Positions 14,838 through 24,076 of a stretch of 64,000 bases of DNA are shown here, piece by piece (positions within the stretch are counted from its first letter, which is position 1; every line of letters begins with the position of its first letter). This DNA comes from Streptomyces marincola (GTDB taxonomy: Bacteria; Actinomycetota; Actinomycetes; Streptomycetales; Streptomycetaceae): positions 1,297,001-1,361,000 of the forward strand of contig NZ_CP084541.1 in the NCBI RefSeq assembly GCF_020410765.1. The letters run 5' to 3'. The translations under genes were made by a program, and so were the position numbers. The notes beneath the pieces are model-generated. The model was given only the letters and a program-made list of their open reading frames with translations. It made no database searches and was not told the DNA's origin.

Positions 14838-15713
14838 ATGCGTCCCGCCGTCGACACCCGACTGGCCAGGCGCCTGGTCGACACGCAGTTCCCGCAGTGG
14901 TCCTGCCTGCCTCTCGCGCCGGTCGCCCCGGCGGGCTCCGACCACGTGATCCACCGGCTCGGCGGGGAGCTGTCCGTACGGCTGCCCCGGCACGCCGGAG
15001 CCATCGGGCAGGCGGAGAAGGAGGCCGCGTGGCTGCCCAGGCTCGCCCCGCACCTGCCCCTGGCCGTGCCCGTGCCGGTGGCCGTGGGCGAGCCGGACTT
15101 CGGTTACCCGTGGCCGTGGTCCGTCTCCCGCTGGCTGGACGGCGAGGTGGCGACCGTCGAAACGCTGGGCGATTCGGTCGGCGCCGCCGTCGAGTTGGCG
15201 GGGTTCCTGACCGCCCTGCAACGACCGGCGGCCGACGACCTCCTGGCCGTGGCCCCCGGCGGAGACCTCGCCGCCCGGCCGCTGGCCGACCTGGACCGGA
15301 CGACGCGCGCCGCCATCGCGGAGACCGGCGGCGTGTTCGACGCGGCGGCCATGACCGCGTTGTGGGACGCGGCGCTGAGCGCTCCGGCATGGGACCGGAC
15401 ACCGGTCTGGTTCCACGGGGACTTCCACACCGGCAACCTGCTGACCGTGGACGGCCGCCTCAGCGCGGTCATCGACTTCGGCGGGCTCGGCATCGGCGAC
15501 CCGGCCCGCGACCTGATGATCGCCTTCACGCTGATGTCGCCCGGCAGCCGGGCCGCCTTCAGGGCCGCGCTCGACGTGGACGACGCCACCTGGACCAGAG
15601 GGCGCGGCTGGGCCCTGGCCACGGGTCTGACGGCCTACACCATCTACGCCGCCGTCGACTCCCGCGTCGCGGCGCAGACCACGCGGCAGATCACCGCGGC
15701 CCTCGCCCGCTGA
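14838..15713 (+). CDS. Aminoglycoside phosphotransferase (APH) family protein
   Basis: 291 aa. Kinase fold of the APH family: the Brenner motif VWFHGDFHTGNLLT carries the catalytic Asp, and VIDFGGLGIGDPARDLM carries the metal-binding Asp. Residues 25-55 form the N-lobe (HRLGGELSVRLPR). Family members phosphorylate antibiotics or small metabolites; the substrate here is unknown and resistance should not be assumed. The start is uncertain: ATG 14838, or TTG 14814 with GAGGGA 7 bases upstream. It is monocistronic. Confidence 0.88.
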   Translation: MRPAVDTRLARRLVDTQFPQWSCLPLAPVAPAGSDHVIHRLGGELSVRLPRHAGAIGQAEKEAAWLPRLAPHLPLAVPVPVAVGEPDFGYPWPWSVSRWLDGEVATVETLGDSVGAAVELAGFLTALQRPAADDLLAVAPGGDLAARPLADLDRTTRAAIAETGGVFDAAAMTALWDAALSAPAWDRTPVWFHGDFHTGNLLTVDGRLSAVIDFGGLGIGDPARDLMIAFTLMSPGSRAAFRAALDVDDATWTRGRGWALATGLTAYTIYAAVDSRVAAQTTRQITAALAR

Positions 15714-16015
15714 GCCGCCGCGAGGGAGCGGCACCGGGCCCGTCAGGGCCGGGGCGGCCGTCTCCCCCGGCGCCCGTTTTCCCGCTCAACGGAACGGGCC
15801 CCGGGGCGGGCCCCTGAATTCCCGCGCCCGGAGCCTCTCGTGCCCCCACGAGGCCGCTCGCTCGGCCGGGGTCCGGGTTCCCCCGCCCCCTCGGGGCAAA
15901 CACCGCGCCGCGGTCGGCCGCGAGGAGACGAGCGCGCGGCGCGCACGCCGTGTCGGATGGCGCCCCGCCGGGTACCCGGGTCTTCCTCAGCAAGCGAGCC
16001 GGCGAGGAGGAAGCC
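15714..16015. other. Intergenic stretch without a gene
   Basis: About 300 bases between the APH gene and the DUF2795 gene. It holds GC-rich short inverted repeats (for example around 15780-15815) but no convincing reading frame or strong terminator. An AGGAGG ribosome site at its end serves the DUF2795 gene. Confidence 0.5.
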
Positions 16016-16414
16016 ATGCAGCAACGGGGCAGCGATCACGTGAACGTCCACCAGGACGACGTGATGAAGCACGACCTTCAGGGCATGCTGCGCGGTGATC
16101 ACCCCAACCGGGCGGAGGAGTGGCGCGAGGCCGAGCCTGGCGCCGACGACGACCCGCCCCTGGCCGACGGGCCGGTACCGCCGCGGGGCGCGCCGACGAC
16201 CGAGGAGGCGGAGCGGGAGAGCTTCCGTTTCGAACTGGCACGGCACCTGCGGCGCACGGTGTTCCCGGCCGACCGCGACACGCTGCTCGACACGCTGGCC
16301 GCCGAGCACGCGCCGGACGGGCTGGCCGAGCCGGTCCGGGACCTGCCCGCCGACCACCGTTACGCGAACGTCCAAGAGGTGGTCGACGCGCTCGGGCGCA
16401 AGCCCAAGGCGTGA
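16016..16414 (+). CDS. DUF2795 domain protein
   Basis: 132 aa. An acidic, disordered N-terminal half (NVHQDDVMKHDLQGMLRGDH) is followed by a DUF2795 domain: ELARHLRRTVFPADRDTLLD, then LPADHRYANVQEVVDALGR. GAGGAGG precedes the ATG at 16016. Family members are small actinobacterial proteins of unknown role. Confidence 0.85.
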   Translation: MQQRGSDHVNVHQDDVMKHDLQGMLRGDHPNRAEEWREAEPGADDDPPLADGPVPPRGAPTTEEAERESFRFELARHLRRTVFPADRDTLLDTLAAEHAPDGLAEPVRDLPADHRYANVQEVVDALGRKPKA

Positions 16415-16439
16415 CCTGCGGCGTTCCGGCGCGGCGCGC

Positions 16440-17258
16440 TCACGCGGGCCGCACCAGCTCGTAGCCGCGTTCACGGAGGCGGGGCAGGCAGTCCCGCAGG
16501 GCGGTGACCGTCTGCGCGCGGTCACCGCCCCCGTCGTGCGCGAGCACGATGCCTCCGGGGTGGGCGCGGCGCATGAGGTTGTCGGCGATCTTTGCGCTGC
16601 CGGGGCGGCGCCAGTCGTCGGTGTCGACCGACCAGTCGAGCGGCTTCATGGCCAGTTCCCCGCAGATCTCCAGGCTCACCGCGGTCCACAGCCCGTAGGG
16701 GGCGCGGGCCCAGCCGGGCGGCGCGCCGAGGGCGTTCTCGATCACCTCGCTCGTGCGGCCGAGTTGCGCGCGCACCTCATCGCGCGGCAGCCGGTCGAAC
16801 CTCGGGTGGTCGTAGGAGTGGTTGGCCACCAGGTGGCCGTCGGCCGCGATGGCGCGCAGCAGGTCGGGCTGCCAGACGGCGTTCTCGCCGAGGACGAAGA
16901 ACGTGGCGGGCACGCCGTGCTGCCGCAGCAGGCCGAGGATCTGCGGGGTCCACGTGGGGTGCGGGCCGTCGTCGAAGGTCAGGGCGAGCCGGCGGCCCGA
17001 GCCCGCGAGCACGCGGCCCGGGGCGTGCCGCGCCCCGGCAGCGCCGGGGGCGGCGTCCGGCCGGCCGGGTGTGCCGGTGTCGGCGCCGCCAGCGCCCAGC
17101 GCGCCGCCGGCGCCCGAGGAGTCCACGAGCAGGCGGTTGAGGGCGAGCAGCCCCACGCCGGCGGCGGCCCCGAGCAGGACACGCCGGGAGACGCCCGTGC
17201 GCCGTGGCACGCTTGGCACGTACGACTTGTCCGATGAGTCGTATGAGGTGAACGGCAT
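16440..17258 (-). CDS. Secreted polysaccharide deacetylase (NodB domain, Tat signal)
   Basis: 272 aa. The N-terminal SRRVLLGAAAGVGLLAL resembles a twin-arginine signal/anchor, followed by a Gly/Ala linker (50-80). The NodB domain shows TFDDGPH (catalytic Asp and metal Asp), NHSYDHPRF (metal His residues), RAPYG and VLAHDGG. It hydrolyses N- or O-acetyl groups of a cell-wall or chitin-like polysaccharide outside the membrane. The exact substrate cannot be read from sequence. The start at 17258 gives an intact export signal. Confidence 0.9.
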   Translation of the reverse strand: MPFTSYDSSDKSYVPSVPRRTGVSRRVLLGAAAGVGLLALNRLLVDSSGAGGALGAGGADTGTPGRPDAAPGAAGARHAPGRVLAGSGRRLALTFDDGPHPTWTPQILGLLRQHGVPATFFVLGENAVWQPDLLRAIAADGHLVANHSYDHPRFDRLPRDEVRAQLGRTSEVIENALGAPPGWARAPYGLWTAVSLEICGELAMKPLDWSVDTDDWRRPGSAKIADNLMRRAHPGGIVLAHDGGGDRAQTVTALRDCLPRLRERGYELVRPA

Positions 17259-17449
17259 GGTCCACTGTGCTCACGCTGGCGCGGCGCGACGGGCCGCCGA
17301 CACGGGACCGCGCGGACGGCACCCGTTCGGCGGGCGCCGCCGGGCCGCGCTCAGGACGTCCGAGCCATGGCCACGCATCGCGGTCGGCCGTATACGTCCC
17401 GCCGCCCCCCGACGCCCCGGGAGCGACCGGCGCCGCCCCGGCCGCGGCC

Positions 17450-18026
17450 TCAGTGCGCGGGGGCGGCGAGCGCCGTCTCCGCGCGGGCCAGGATCTGAGT
17501 GACGCGCAGCCCGAACCGCGCGTCGCAGGGGTGCGCCTCGCCCGTGCGCGCGGACGCGAGCAGCGCGTCGAAGGCGCGCATGAACGGCCGCACCGCGCCG
17601 CCGTCCGCCCGTTCCGGCAGCGACGATATGCCGGCGCTGCCGCGCGGTTCCGCCGTCACCGACGACGCCTGCGGCGGCATCGTGTGCGTCAGCGTCAGCA
17701 GGCTTGAGGCGCCCGAGGCGTGCCGCAGCGCCACGTGCGCCAGGTCCCCCCGCGCCACGCGCCGCGGTGACGCCGGTGACCTCTCCGAGCGGCGGCAGCA
17801 GCGAAAGGGCGTGCGGCCCGACGTCCCACAGCGCGCCGCGCTCCCGGCGCCGCGCCGAGGCCGCGTACGGGGTGTCGGCCCCGGCGGACACCGGCGAGTA
17901 CCGGTCGACGCGGCCCGTGAGCCAGCCGTCGGTCGTGCTCTGCGCGGCGACCCAGGCCGCCGTCTCCGGCACGAACCGCAGTGGCGTTCCCCGTTCACCC
18001 CAGGCGGCGGTCCGGACATGATTCAC
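17450..18026 (-). pseudogene. Remnant of a Gfo/Idh/MocA oxidoreductase (N-terminus lost, frameshifted)
   Basis: From 18026 the frame encodes the C-terminal-domain pattern RGALWDVGPHALSLLPPLGEVTGV, seen in Gfo/Idh/MocA dehydrogenases, but the NAD-binding Rossmann half is absent because glnII's promoter lies immediately upstream. At the six-C run 17746-17751 the homologous frame shifts: removing one base would join it to DLAHVALRHASGASSLLTLT and on to RVTQILARAETAL, ending at 17450. A stop codon (TAA at 18033-18035) in the GlnR box precedes the remnant. A real gene remnant is likely; the frameshift alone could be a sequencing error. Confidence 0.7.
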
Positions 18027-18059
18027 ACCCGCTTAACAAACGGGCAACTGAAGGGAAAT
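18022..18059 (+). promoter_or_regulatory. GlnR box upstream of glnII
   Basis: Half-sites TTCAC (18022-18026), TTAAC (18033-18037), GCAAC (18044-18048), GAAAT (18055-18059), each separated by exactly 6 bases. Same architecture as the glnA box, with a weaker second half-site. Located 78-115 bases before the glnII start. Confidence 0.75.
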
Positions 18060-18136
18060 CGCAGGTCGCGAGGGTACGAGCAGCGTATGACGCGCACCCG
18101 CGATCGCCCGCCGAGCTGCCGACGAGGAGCAAGACC

Positions 18137-19156
18137 GTGAGCTACAAGGCCGAGTACATCTGGATCGACGGCACCGAGCCGACCGCCAAGCTGCGCTCGA
18201 AGACGAAGATCCTGGCGGACGGCGCGGAGCCGCCGGAGTGGGGCTTCGACGGTTCGAGCACCAACCAGGCAGAGGGCCACTCGTCGGACTGCGTCCTGAA
18301 GCCGGTCGCCTCCTACCCCGACCCGATCCGCGGCGGCGCCCACCTGCTGGTGCTGTGCGAGGTCTACGACGTCAACGGCGAGCCGCACGTCTCGAACACG
18401 CGTGCACAGCTCCGCCCGGTCGCCGAGCGTTTCGCGGCGCAGGAGCCGATCTTCGGCATCGAGCAGGAGTACACGTTCTTCAAGGGCTCCCGGCCCCTCG
18501 GCTTCCCCGAGAACGGCTTCCCCGCACCGCAGGGCGGCTACTACTGCGGCGTCGGCGCGGACGAGATCTACGGCCGCGAGGTCGTCGAGGCGCACCTGGA
18601 GAACTGCCTGAAGGCCGGTCTCGGCCTCTCCGGCATCAACGCCGAGGTCATGCCGGGCCAGTGGGAGTTCCAGGTCGGCCCGCTGTCCCCGCTCGAAGTC
18701 TCCGACCAGCTGTGGATCGCGCGCTGGCTGCTGTACCGCACCGCGGAGGACTTCGGCATCTCCGCGACGCTCGACCCCAAGCCCGCCAAGGGCGACTGGA
18801 ACGGCGCGGGCGCCCACACCAACTTCTCCACCAAGGCCATGCGCGAGAACTACGACGCGATCATCGGCGCCTGCGACGCCCTCGGCAAGGAGGGCAAGCC
18901 GCTCGAACACGTGCGCAACTACGGGGTCGGCGTCGAGGACCGCCTCACCGGCGCCCACGAGACCGCGCCGTGGGACAAGTACAGCTACGGCGTCTCCGAC
19001 CGCGGCGCCTCCGTGCGCATCCCGTGGCAGGTCGAGCGCGACAAGAAGGGCTACATCGAGGACCGGCGCCCCAACGCCAACTGCGACCCGTACGTCGTGA
19101 CCCGGCTGCTCGTGGACACCGTCTGCGCCGAGCTTGAGCAGGCCGACCTCGTCTGA
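18137..19156 (+). CDS. glnII: Glutamine synthetase type II
   Basis: Eukaryote-type octa/decameric glutamine synthetase, a second route of ammonium assimilation in Streptomyces. 339 aa with WGFDGSSTNQ, GIEQEYTFF, GQWEFQVGP, WNGAGAHTNFSTKAM and VRIPWQVE motifs. Unlike GSI-beta it has no adenylylation tyrosine. The GTG at 18137 is chosen: GAGGAGC lies upstream and the protein then begins SYKAEYIWIDG, the usual N-terminus. Expression is inferred to be GlnR-dependent. Confidence 0.97.
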   Translation: MSYKAEYIWIDGTEPTAKLRSKTKILADGAEPPEWGFDGSSTNQAEGHSSDCVLKPVASYPDPIRGGAHLLVLCEVYDVNGEPHVSNTRAQLRPVAERFAAQEPIFGIEQEYTFFKGSRPLGFPENGFPAPQGGYYCGVGADEIYGREVVEAHLENCLKAGLGLSGINAEVMPGQWEFQVGPLSPLEVSDQLWIARWLLYRTAEDFGISATLDPKPAKGDWNGAGAHTNFSTKAMRENYDAIIGACDALGKEGKPLEHVRNYGVGVEDRLTGAHETAPWDKYSYGVSDRGASVRIPWQVERDKKGYIEDRRPNANCDPYVVTRLLVDTVCAELEQADLV

Positions 19157-19478
19157 CCAGGGCTGACCAGGGCCGGCCCGGGCCGACCAACCGCATCACA
19201 CGTCTCCCCGGCCCGCGGGCCGGCAGCTCGGGCGCGGTACCGGGGAGACACTGAGGGCGCTCGCCATCCGGCGGGCGCCCTCCGTGCGTGCCCCCTGGGT
19301 ACGGCGGCTCCGGAATCCGCTCGGACGCGGCCCGGCGAGGGGGCGCACGCCGGTGCGCTCCGCCCCCGTTCCGGGTGGTGCTGGGTACACCCCCGCACGC
19401 ACGGGCCGCCCCCCGTGACCGCGCCCATCGCGGACAGGAGACTATGAGCAGCACCCACGGAAACAGGAAGGCTCCACC
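19157..19478. other. Intergenic stretch between glnII and the histidine kinase
   Basis: About 320 bases. It holds two nested hairpins downstream of glnII (see terminator) and the promoter region of the kinase. No plausible gene was seen. Confidence 0.6.
19253..19282 (+). terminator. Hairpin terminator downstream of glnII
   Basis: GAGGGCGC (19253-19260) pairs with GCGCCCTC (19275-19282) around a 14-base loop. A longer-range stem (GTCTCCCCGG with CCGGGGAGAC) lies just before it. Confidence 0.6.
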
Positions 19479-20783
19479 ATGAACGGGCACCGAGTGCGCG
19501 GCTCTCTGCTGGCCGCCGCACAGGGACTGCTGCTTTCGCTGCTCTCGCTCGGGGTCTCGCTCCTGCTGTTCATACTCTTCGTCGTGTCCCTGGTGTTCAT
19601 GGTGCTGGGCTTCGGCCTCTTCACCACCCCGGTGATCGTGGACACCATCCGCGCGCACGCCAACCACCGCAGGGCGCTCGCCAGGAGCTGGTACGGCATC
19701 GACATCCACGCCGGCTACCGCCCGCTGCCCGTCGGCAACGCCCGCCGCGGCCTGGCGGGGCAGGTCGAACGCACCGTGCACATGCTGAAGGACCCGGCGA
19801 CCTGGCGCGACGCGGGCTGGCTGTTCGTCGACGCGCTGGCCGGCTTCTTCACCGCCATGCTGCCGTGGCTGATGTTCGGCTACACGCTGTACGGCCTGGT
19901 CCTGGTGTGCGGTGTCTGGATGCCGATCGTGGACGCGGGCGGCACGTTCTGGTACCTGTTCGTGCCCATCTCCTCCTGGCCGACCGCCGTGCTCGCCGCC
20001 TTCACCGGCCTCGGGCTCGCCGCGGTGGCCCTGCGCTGGAACCCGCTGATCCTCGTCGGCCACTTCGAGATGACCCGCGCCCTCATCGGGGCCTCCGAGA
20101 AGCGCATGCTCGCCCAGCGCGTCGCCCGGCTGACCGAGACCAGGCACGACGCGCTGGACAACTCCGCGGCCGAGCTGCGCCGCATCGAACGCGACCTGCA
20201 CGACGGCGCGCAGGCCAGGCTGGTGGCGATGGGCATGAGCCTCGGCACCGTCGAGGCACTGATCGAGAAGGACCCGGCACAGGCCAAGCGCCTGCTGGCG
20301 CAGGCCAGGGAGAACTCGGCCGAGGCCCTGTCGGAACTGCGCGACCTGGTGCGCGGCATCCACCCGCCGGTGCTCGCGGAACGCGGCCTCGGCGACGCGG
20401 CCCGCGCGCTGGCCCTGCGCATGCAGCTGCCCGTCGAGGTCGACGTCGACCTGTCGAGCCGCCTGGAGGAACCCGTCGAGTCGGCCGCCTACTTCGCGAT
20501 CAGCGAGGTGCTGACGAACGCGGCCAAGCACGCCGAGGCCAAGCAGGCGTGGCTCGACATCTACTACGACGAGCGCGCCGGAACGCTGCGCATCGCGATC
20601 ACCGACGACGGCCGCGGCGGAGCCGACCCGGCGGGCGGCAGCGGGCTGCGCGGGCTGGAGCGGCGGCTGGGCGCGTTCGACGGCGTGCTGGCCATCAGCA
20701 GCCCCGTGGGCGGCCCCACCCTGGTCACCATCGAGATCCCCTGCGCCCCGGCGGAACCGGGCCACCGGACCACCTCCCGCTGA
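19479..20783 (+). CDS. Sensor histidine kinase (NarL/HisKA_3 type)
   Basis: 434 aa. Membrane segments at about residues 8-60 and 110-185. Dimerisation/phosphoacceptor motif ERDLHDGAQARL with His241. The ATPase domain has EVLTNAAKHAEA (N-box) and TDDGRGGADPAGGSGLRG (G-boxes). Its phosphoacceptor partner is expected to be the NarL-type regulator at 24.1 kb, which has no other kinase nearby, but two secreted-enzyme genes intervene. The signal is unknown. Confidence 0.92.
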   Translation: MNGHRVRGSLLAAAQGLLLSLLSLGVSLLLFILFVVSLVFMVLGFGLFTTPVIVDTIRAHANHRRALARSWYGIDIHAGYRPLPVGNARRGLAGQVERTVHMLKDPATWRDAGWLFVDALAGFFTAMLPWLMFGYTLYGLVLVCGVWMPIVDAGGTFWYLFVPISSWPTAVLAAFTGLGLAAVALRWNPLILVGHFEMTRALIGASEKRMLAQRVARLTETRHDALDNSAAELRRIERDLHDGAQARLVAMGMSLGTVEALIEKDPAQAKRLLAQARENSAEALSELRDLVRGIHPPVLAERGLGDAARALALRMQLPVEVDVDLSSRLEEPVESAAYFAISEVLTNAAKHAEAKQAWLDIYYDERAGTLRIAITDDGRGGADPAGGSGLRGLERRLGAFDGVLAISSPVGGPTLVTIEIPCAPAEPGHRTTSR

Positions 20784-20797
20784 CACGACGGCCCCGC

Positions 20798-20829
20798 ACG
20801 GCCCGCCCGCCATCGCGCGGGCGGGCCGT
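20798..20829 (+). terminator. Hairpin terminator after the histidine kinase
   Basis: Perfect 13-base arms (20798-20810, 20817-20829) and a 6-base loop, 15 bases after the stop. Confidence 0.8.
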
Positions 20830-20951
20830 CGCGCCGTCGCCGGCGGGCCGCTCCCGCCCCTCCCGCACGTCACCTGCCCGCACCCGAACTGGCGTACAGT
20901 TTCGCCTCGTTGCGAGTCCCTGATCTCACGACTCACCGAAGGCGGCACTGC

Positions 20952-21998
20952 ATGGCAGTCAAGCTCACGGCCGCGGCGGGCACGGCGACCCTCGCCGCGG
21001 CCGCGCTGGTCCTCAGCTCCCCCCTCCCCGCCCAGGCCGACGCCCCCGCCGCGGCCTACTCGGCGACCACGTCCGTCGGCGTGCACAACGCCTACGAGAC
21101 CGGCACGTTCCCCTACCTCGCCGACGCCCTCGACTCGGGAGCCGGCCTCCTGGAACTCGACGTCTGGACCAACTTCACCAGCCGCGACTGGCGGGTGTCC
21201 CACAGCAACCCGCTCGGCAACGTGAACAACTGCGAGAACGCCGCATCCGCCGCCGAGTTCCGCAGCGGCCCGGTCAACCAGAACCTCGCGGGCTGCCTGG
21301 CCGACATCCGCGCCTGGCACGAGGCCAACCCCGACCACCCGCCGATCCAGCTCAAGATCGAACTGAAGGACGGCTTCGCCGACAACCTCGGCCGCGGGCC
21401 CGACGAGCTGGACGCCCTGCTGCGCGGCGCCCTCGGCGACGCGGTCTTCGGCCCCGGCGACCTCCTGGCCGGCAGCGGCCACGCCACGCTCGACGAGGCC
21501 GTGCGGGCGGGCGGCTTCCCCGGCCGCGACGAACTGGCCGGCCGGTTCATCGTGCACCTGATACCCGGCACGGTCGAGCAGGGCAACCCGTTCGACAGCC
21601 TGTGGACCGACCGCGAGTACGCCACCCACCTGCGCGACGCGGCGGCGGCCGGCACGCTGGCGGGCACCGCCGCGTTCCCCGCCGTCCTCGGCGCCGCGCC
21701 GGGCGACCCGCGCACCCGCTACACCGACGCGTCGCTGCGGCCCTGGTTCGTCGTCTTCGACGGCAGCGCCACCGCCTACACCCAGGGCACCATCGACACC
21801 TCCTGGTACCGGGACCGCAACTACCTGCTGGTCATGACGGACGCGCACGCCGTCCCGCCGGCCATCGACCCGGTCGCCCCCGGCGAGGCCGAGGCCCTGG
21901 CCCGCGTGGGCGAACTCGCCGCGGCCGGCGCCACCACCGTCACCTCCGACTGGTCCGGCCTGCCCTCGGTGCTGCCCACCGTCCTGCCGCGCGGCTGA
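20952..21998 (+). CDS. Secreted PI-PLC-like phosphodiesterase
   Basis: 348 aa with a Sec signal peptide (residues 1-30, ending around AQA). The TIM-barrel phosphodiesterase pattern follows: VGVHNAYE (first catalytic His), LLELDVW (metal/acid), WRVSHSNP (second His) and LKIELKDGF. This fits the Ca2+-dependent phosphatidylinositol-specific phospholipase C-like family. It would cleave phosphoinositides or glycerophosphodiesters outside the cell. ATG 20952 gives the complete signal peptide. It is flanked by terminators, so it is probably monocistronic. Confidence 0.85.
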   Translation: MAVKLTAAAGTATLAAAALVLSSPLPAQADAPAAAYSATTSVGVHNAYETGTFPYLADALDSGAGLLELDVWTNFTSRDWRVSHSNPLGNVNNCENAASAAEFRSGPVNQNLAGCLADIRAWHEANPDHPPIQLKIELKDGFADNLGRGPDELDALLRGALGDAVFGPGDLLAGSGHATLDEAVRAGGFPGRDELAGRFIVHLIPGTVEQGNPFDSLWTDREYATHLRDAAAAGTLAGTAAFPAVLGAAPGDPRTRYTDASLRPWFVVFDGSATAYTQGTIDTSWYRDRNYLLVMTDAHAVPPAIDPVAPGEAEALARVGELAAAGATTVTSDWSGLPSVLPTVLPRG

Positions 21999-22141
21999 AC
22001 GCCCTCCCCGCCAGGCCCCGGCCGCTCCCGGCCGTTCCCGGCCGGGGCCTGGCCCTGTCGCGCACGCTCCCCTACCGTGGTCGCGCCCCGCCCGCACGGG
22101 GCCGAAGTCCCGCGCGACATGCGCCCGTTGGAGGGACGCCC

Positions 22142-23932
22142 ATGGAACGCCGCACCTTCGCACGCCTCACCGCCGCCTCCCTGCTCGCCCCGCTCGCCGG
22201 CCCGCTCCCCGCCCCGGCCGCCGCCGCCGGCCGCACGGCCGCGCCGGACCCGCCGGCCCGGATCGTGCCCGCCATGAGCCGCGCCGCGCGCTTCATGGAC
22301 GAGCACGTCTCCTACCGCGGCGCCTACGTGTGGAGCTACCTGCCCGACCTCTCCCAGTCCTGGGGGGAGATGGCCGCCCGGCGCACCATGTGCTGGGTCC
22401 AGCCGCCCGGCACGCCCGCCGTCGGCCACAGCATGCTCGACGCCTACTACGCGACCGGCGAGGAAACCTTCCTCGCCGCGGCAGAACACACCGCCCTGGC
22501 CCTCGTCGACGCCCAACTGCCCTCCGGCGGCTGGAACTACGTCCACGACTTCGCCGGTGAACGCGCCCTCGCGCACTGGTACGCGACCGTCGGCGCGAAC
22601 GGCTGGCGCCTTGAGGAGTTCCAGCACTACTACGGCAACGCCACGTTCGACGACGGCGGCACCACGCAGGCAGCGCAGCTGCTGCTGCGCCTGTGGCTCG
22701 AACGCCGCCACCCGCGCGTCGGCGAGGCGCTGGGGCGGGCCATCGCGTTCGTCGTGGACGCCCAGTACCGCGGCGGCGCCGCGGACGGCGGCTGGCCGCA
22801 GCGCCACCCGCGCGTGCGCGGCGCCGCCGACTCCGTGCCCTGGCCGCGCCACCGCCCGCCCTGGCTGCCCGACGGCGTCGCGCACGGCATGGAGGACGGC
22901 GAGTACACGCGGCACGTGACGTTCAACGACGGCGTCCTCACCGGCAACCTCGTCTTCCTGCTGATGTGCGTGAACACGCTCGGCCGCCACGACCTGGTCC
23001 CCGTGGTGGAACGCACCATGGCCCTCGTCCACCGCCTCCAGCAGCCGGCCCCGCAGCCCGGCTGGGGCCTCCAGCACCTCGCGACCGCGCGCCGCGGCCG
23101 GCCCGCGGGCGCGCCCGCCGGCGCCCGTTCGTACGAGCCGCGCGGTCTTGCCCCCGAGATCACGCAGAACCTCGTGCGCCACCTGTGCACGTTCGCGCTG
23201 CTCACCGGCGACCGCTCCCACGTGCGGCGCGTTCCCGAGGCCATCGACTGGCTTGAGCGCTGCCGGCTGACCGAGGAGCAGATCGCCGAGAACCCCAGGT
23301 TCGCCGGCCGGACGCACCCCACGTACGTCGAACTCGGCACCGACCGGGCGCGCTTCACCCACCGCTTCGGGTCGAACGTGCGCAACGGCGCCTACTGGTT
23401 CGACCACGACCACCGCGACACCCTCGGCCACTCGCACGCCGCGAAGCGGCTGAACGTGGCCGATCTGTGGGAGCGGTACGACCGGATCATGGCGATGAGC
23501 GACGCCGAACTCGCGGACTGGCGCGCCCGTTCGCCCCTCTCGCGCGGCGGGCGGGTGGCGCTTCCGCGCTGGTTCTCCGTGGCCGATGTGGAGATCTCCC
23601 ACCTGTTCCGTGAGGCCGCCCCGCCGCCGCTGCCCGCCGTCGGCGAGGCGGAGGCCGCGGACCTGATCGCCGGCCTCGGCGACCGCGACCACTGGCTCGT
23701 GCCGCTCGACGCCACCACGAACCCGTTCCGCGGCACTCCCCCGCCGGCCCCGTACGACGGGCGGGCCTACCAGGGCACGCACGTCGGGGACCTGTACGAC
23801 ACCTCGCCCTACGACCCGGCCGCGCCGCCGGCCGAGCCGCCGTACGCGCCGCGCGAGCCGGTGGACGGCATCACCACCGGCTCGTTCACGGAGAACATGG
23901 CCCGGCTCGTCGCCCACGTCACCACCCGCTGA
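22142..23932 (+). CDS. Secreted pectate lyase family 10 (PL10)-like protein
   Basis: 596 aa. The N-terminus ERRTFARLTAASLLAPLAG has a Tat-like RRxF motif and an Ala-rich h-region. The body shows the PL10 (PF09492) pattern: YVWSYLPDLSQSWGEM, TMCWVQPPGTPAVGHSML, SGGWNYVHDF and WRLEEFQHYYGNATFDDG. PL10 enzymes cleave polygalacturonate by beta-elimination. The C-terminal 100 residues are Pro/Ala-rich and less conserved. It likely degrades plant material outside the cell. It lies between a histidine kinase and its likely regulator, but with its own promoter region. Confidence 0.85.
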   Translation: MERRTFARLTAASLLAPLAGPLPAPAAAAGRTAAPDPPARIVPAMSRAARFMDEHVSYRGAYVWSYLPDLSQSWGEMAARRTMCWVQPPGTPAVGHSMLDAYYATGEETFLAAAEHTALALVDAQLPSGGWNYVHDFAGERALAHWYATVGANGWRLEEFQHYYGNATFDDGGTTQAAQLLLRLWLERRHPRVGEALGRAIAFVVDAQYRGGAADGGWPQRHPRVRGAADSVPWPRHRPPWLPDGVAHGMEDGEYTRHVTFNDGVLTGNLVFLLMCVNTLGRHDLVPVVERTMALVHRLQQPAPQPGWGLQHLATARRGRPAGAPAGARSYEPRGLAPEITQNLVRHLCTFALLTGDRSHVRRVPEAIDWLERCRLTEEQIAENPRFAGRTHPTYVELGTDRARFTHRFGSNVRNGAYWFDHDHRDTLGHSHAAKRLNVADLWERYDRIMAMSDAELADWRARSPLSRGGRVALPRWFSVADVEISHLFREAAPPPLPAVGEAEAADLIAGLGDRDHWLVPLDATTNPFRGTPPPAPYDGRAYQGTHVGDLYDTSPYDPAAPPAEPPYAPREPVDGITTGSFTENMARLVAHVTTR

Positions 23933-23966
23933 GCCGGGCCGCCTCCGCGCCCGCCGTCCCGGCCCG

Positions 23967-24010
23967 GCCGCCCGCCGCCGCGGCGGCCCGGGTCCGCAAC
24001 GGCGGGCGGC
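23967..24010 (+). terminator. Possible hairpin terminator after the PL10 gene
   Basis: Perfect 11-base arms (23967-23977, 24000-24010) with a 22-base loop that itself contains a short GC stem. Confidence 0.45.
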
Positions 24011-24076
24011 GTGCCGGAGGGGGGCGCCGGGCCGGATAGGCTGAGGGCCGCCTCGCCGAACGAGACGGAGAACCCC

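Noticed and set aside
14838..15713. Aminoglycoside resistance gene
   Set aside because: Only general APH-fold motifs are visible; many family members act on unrelated metabolites.
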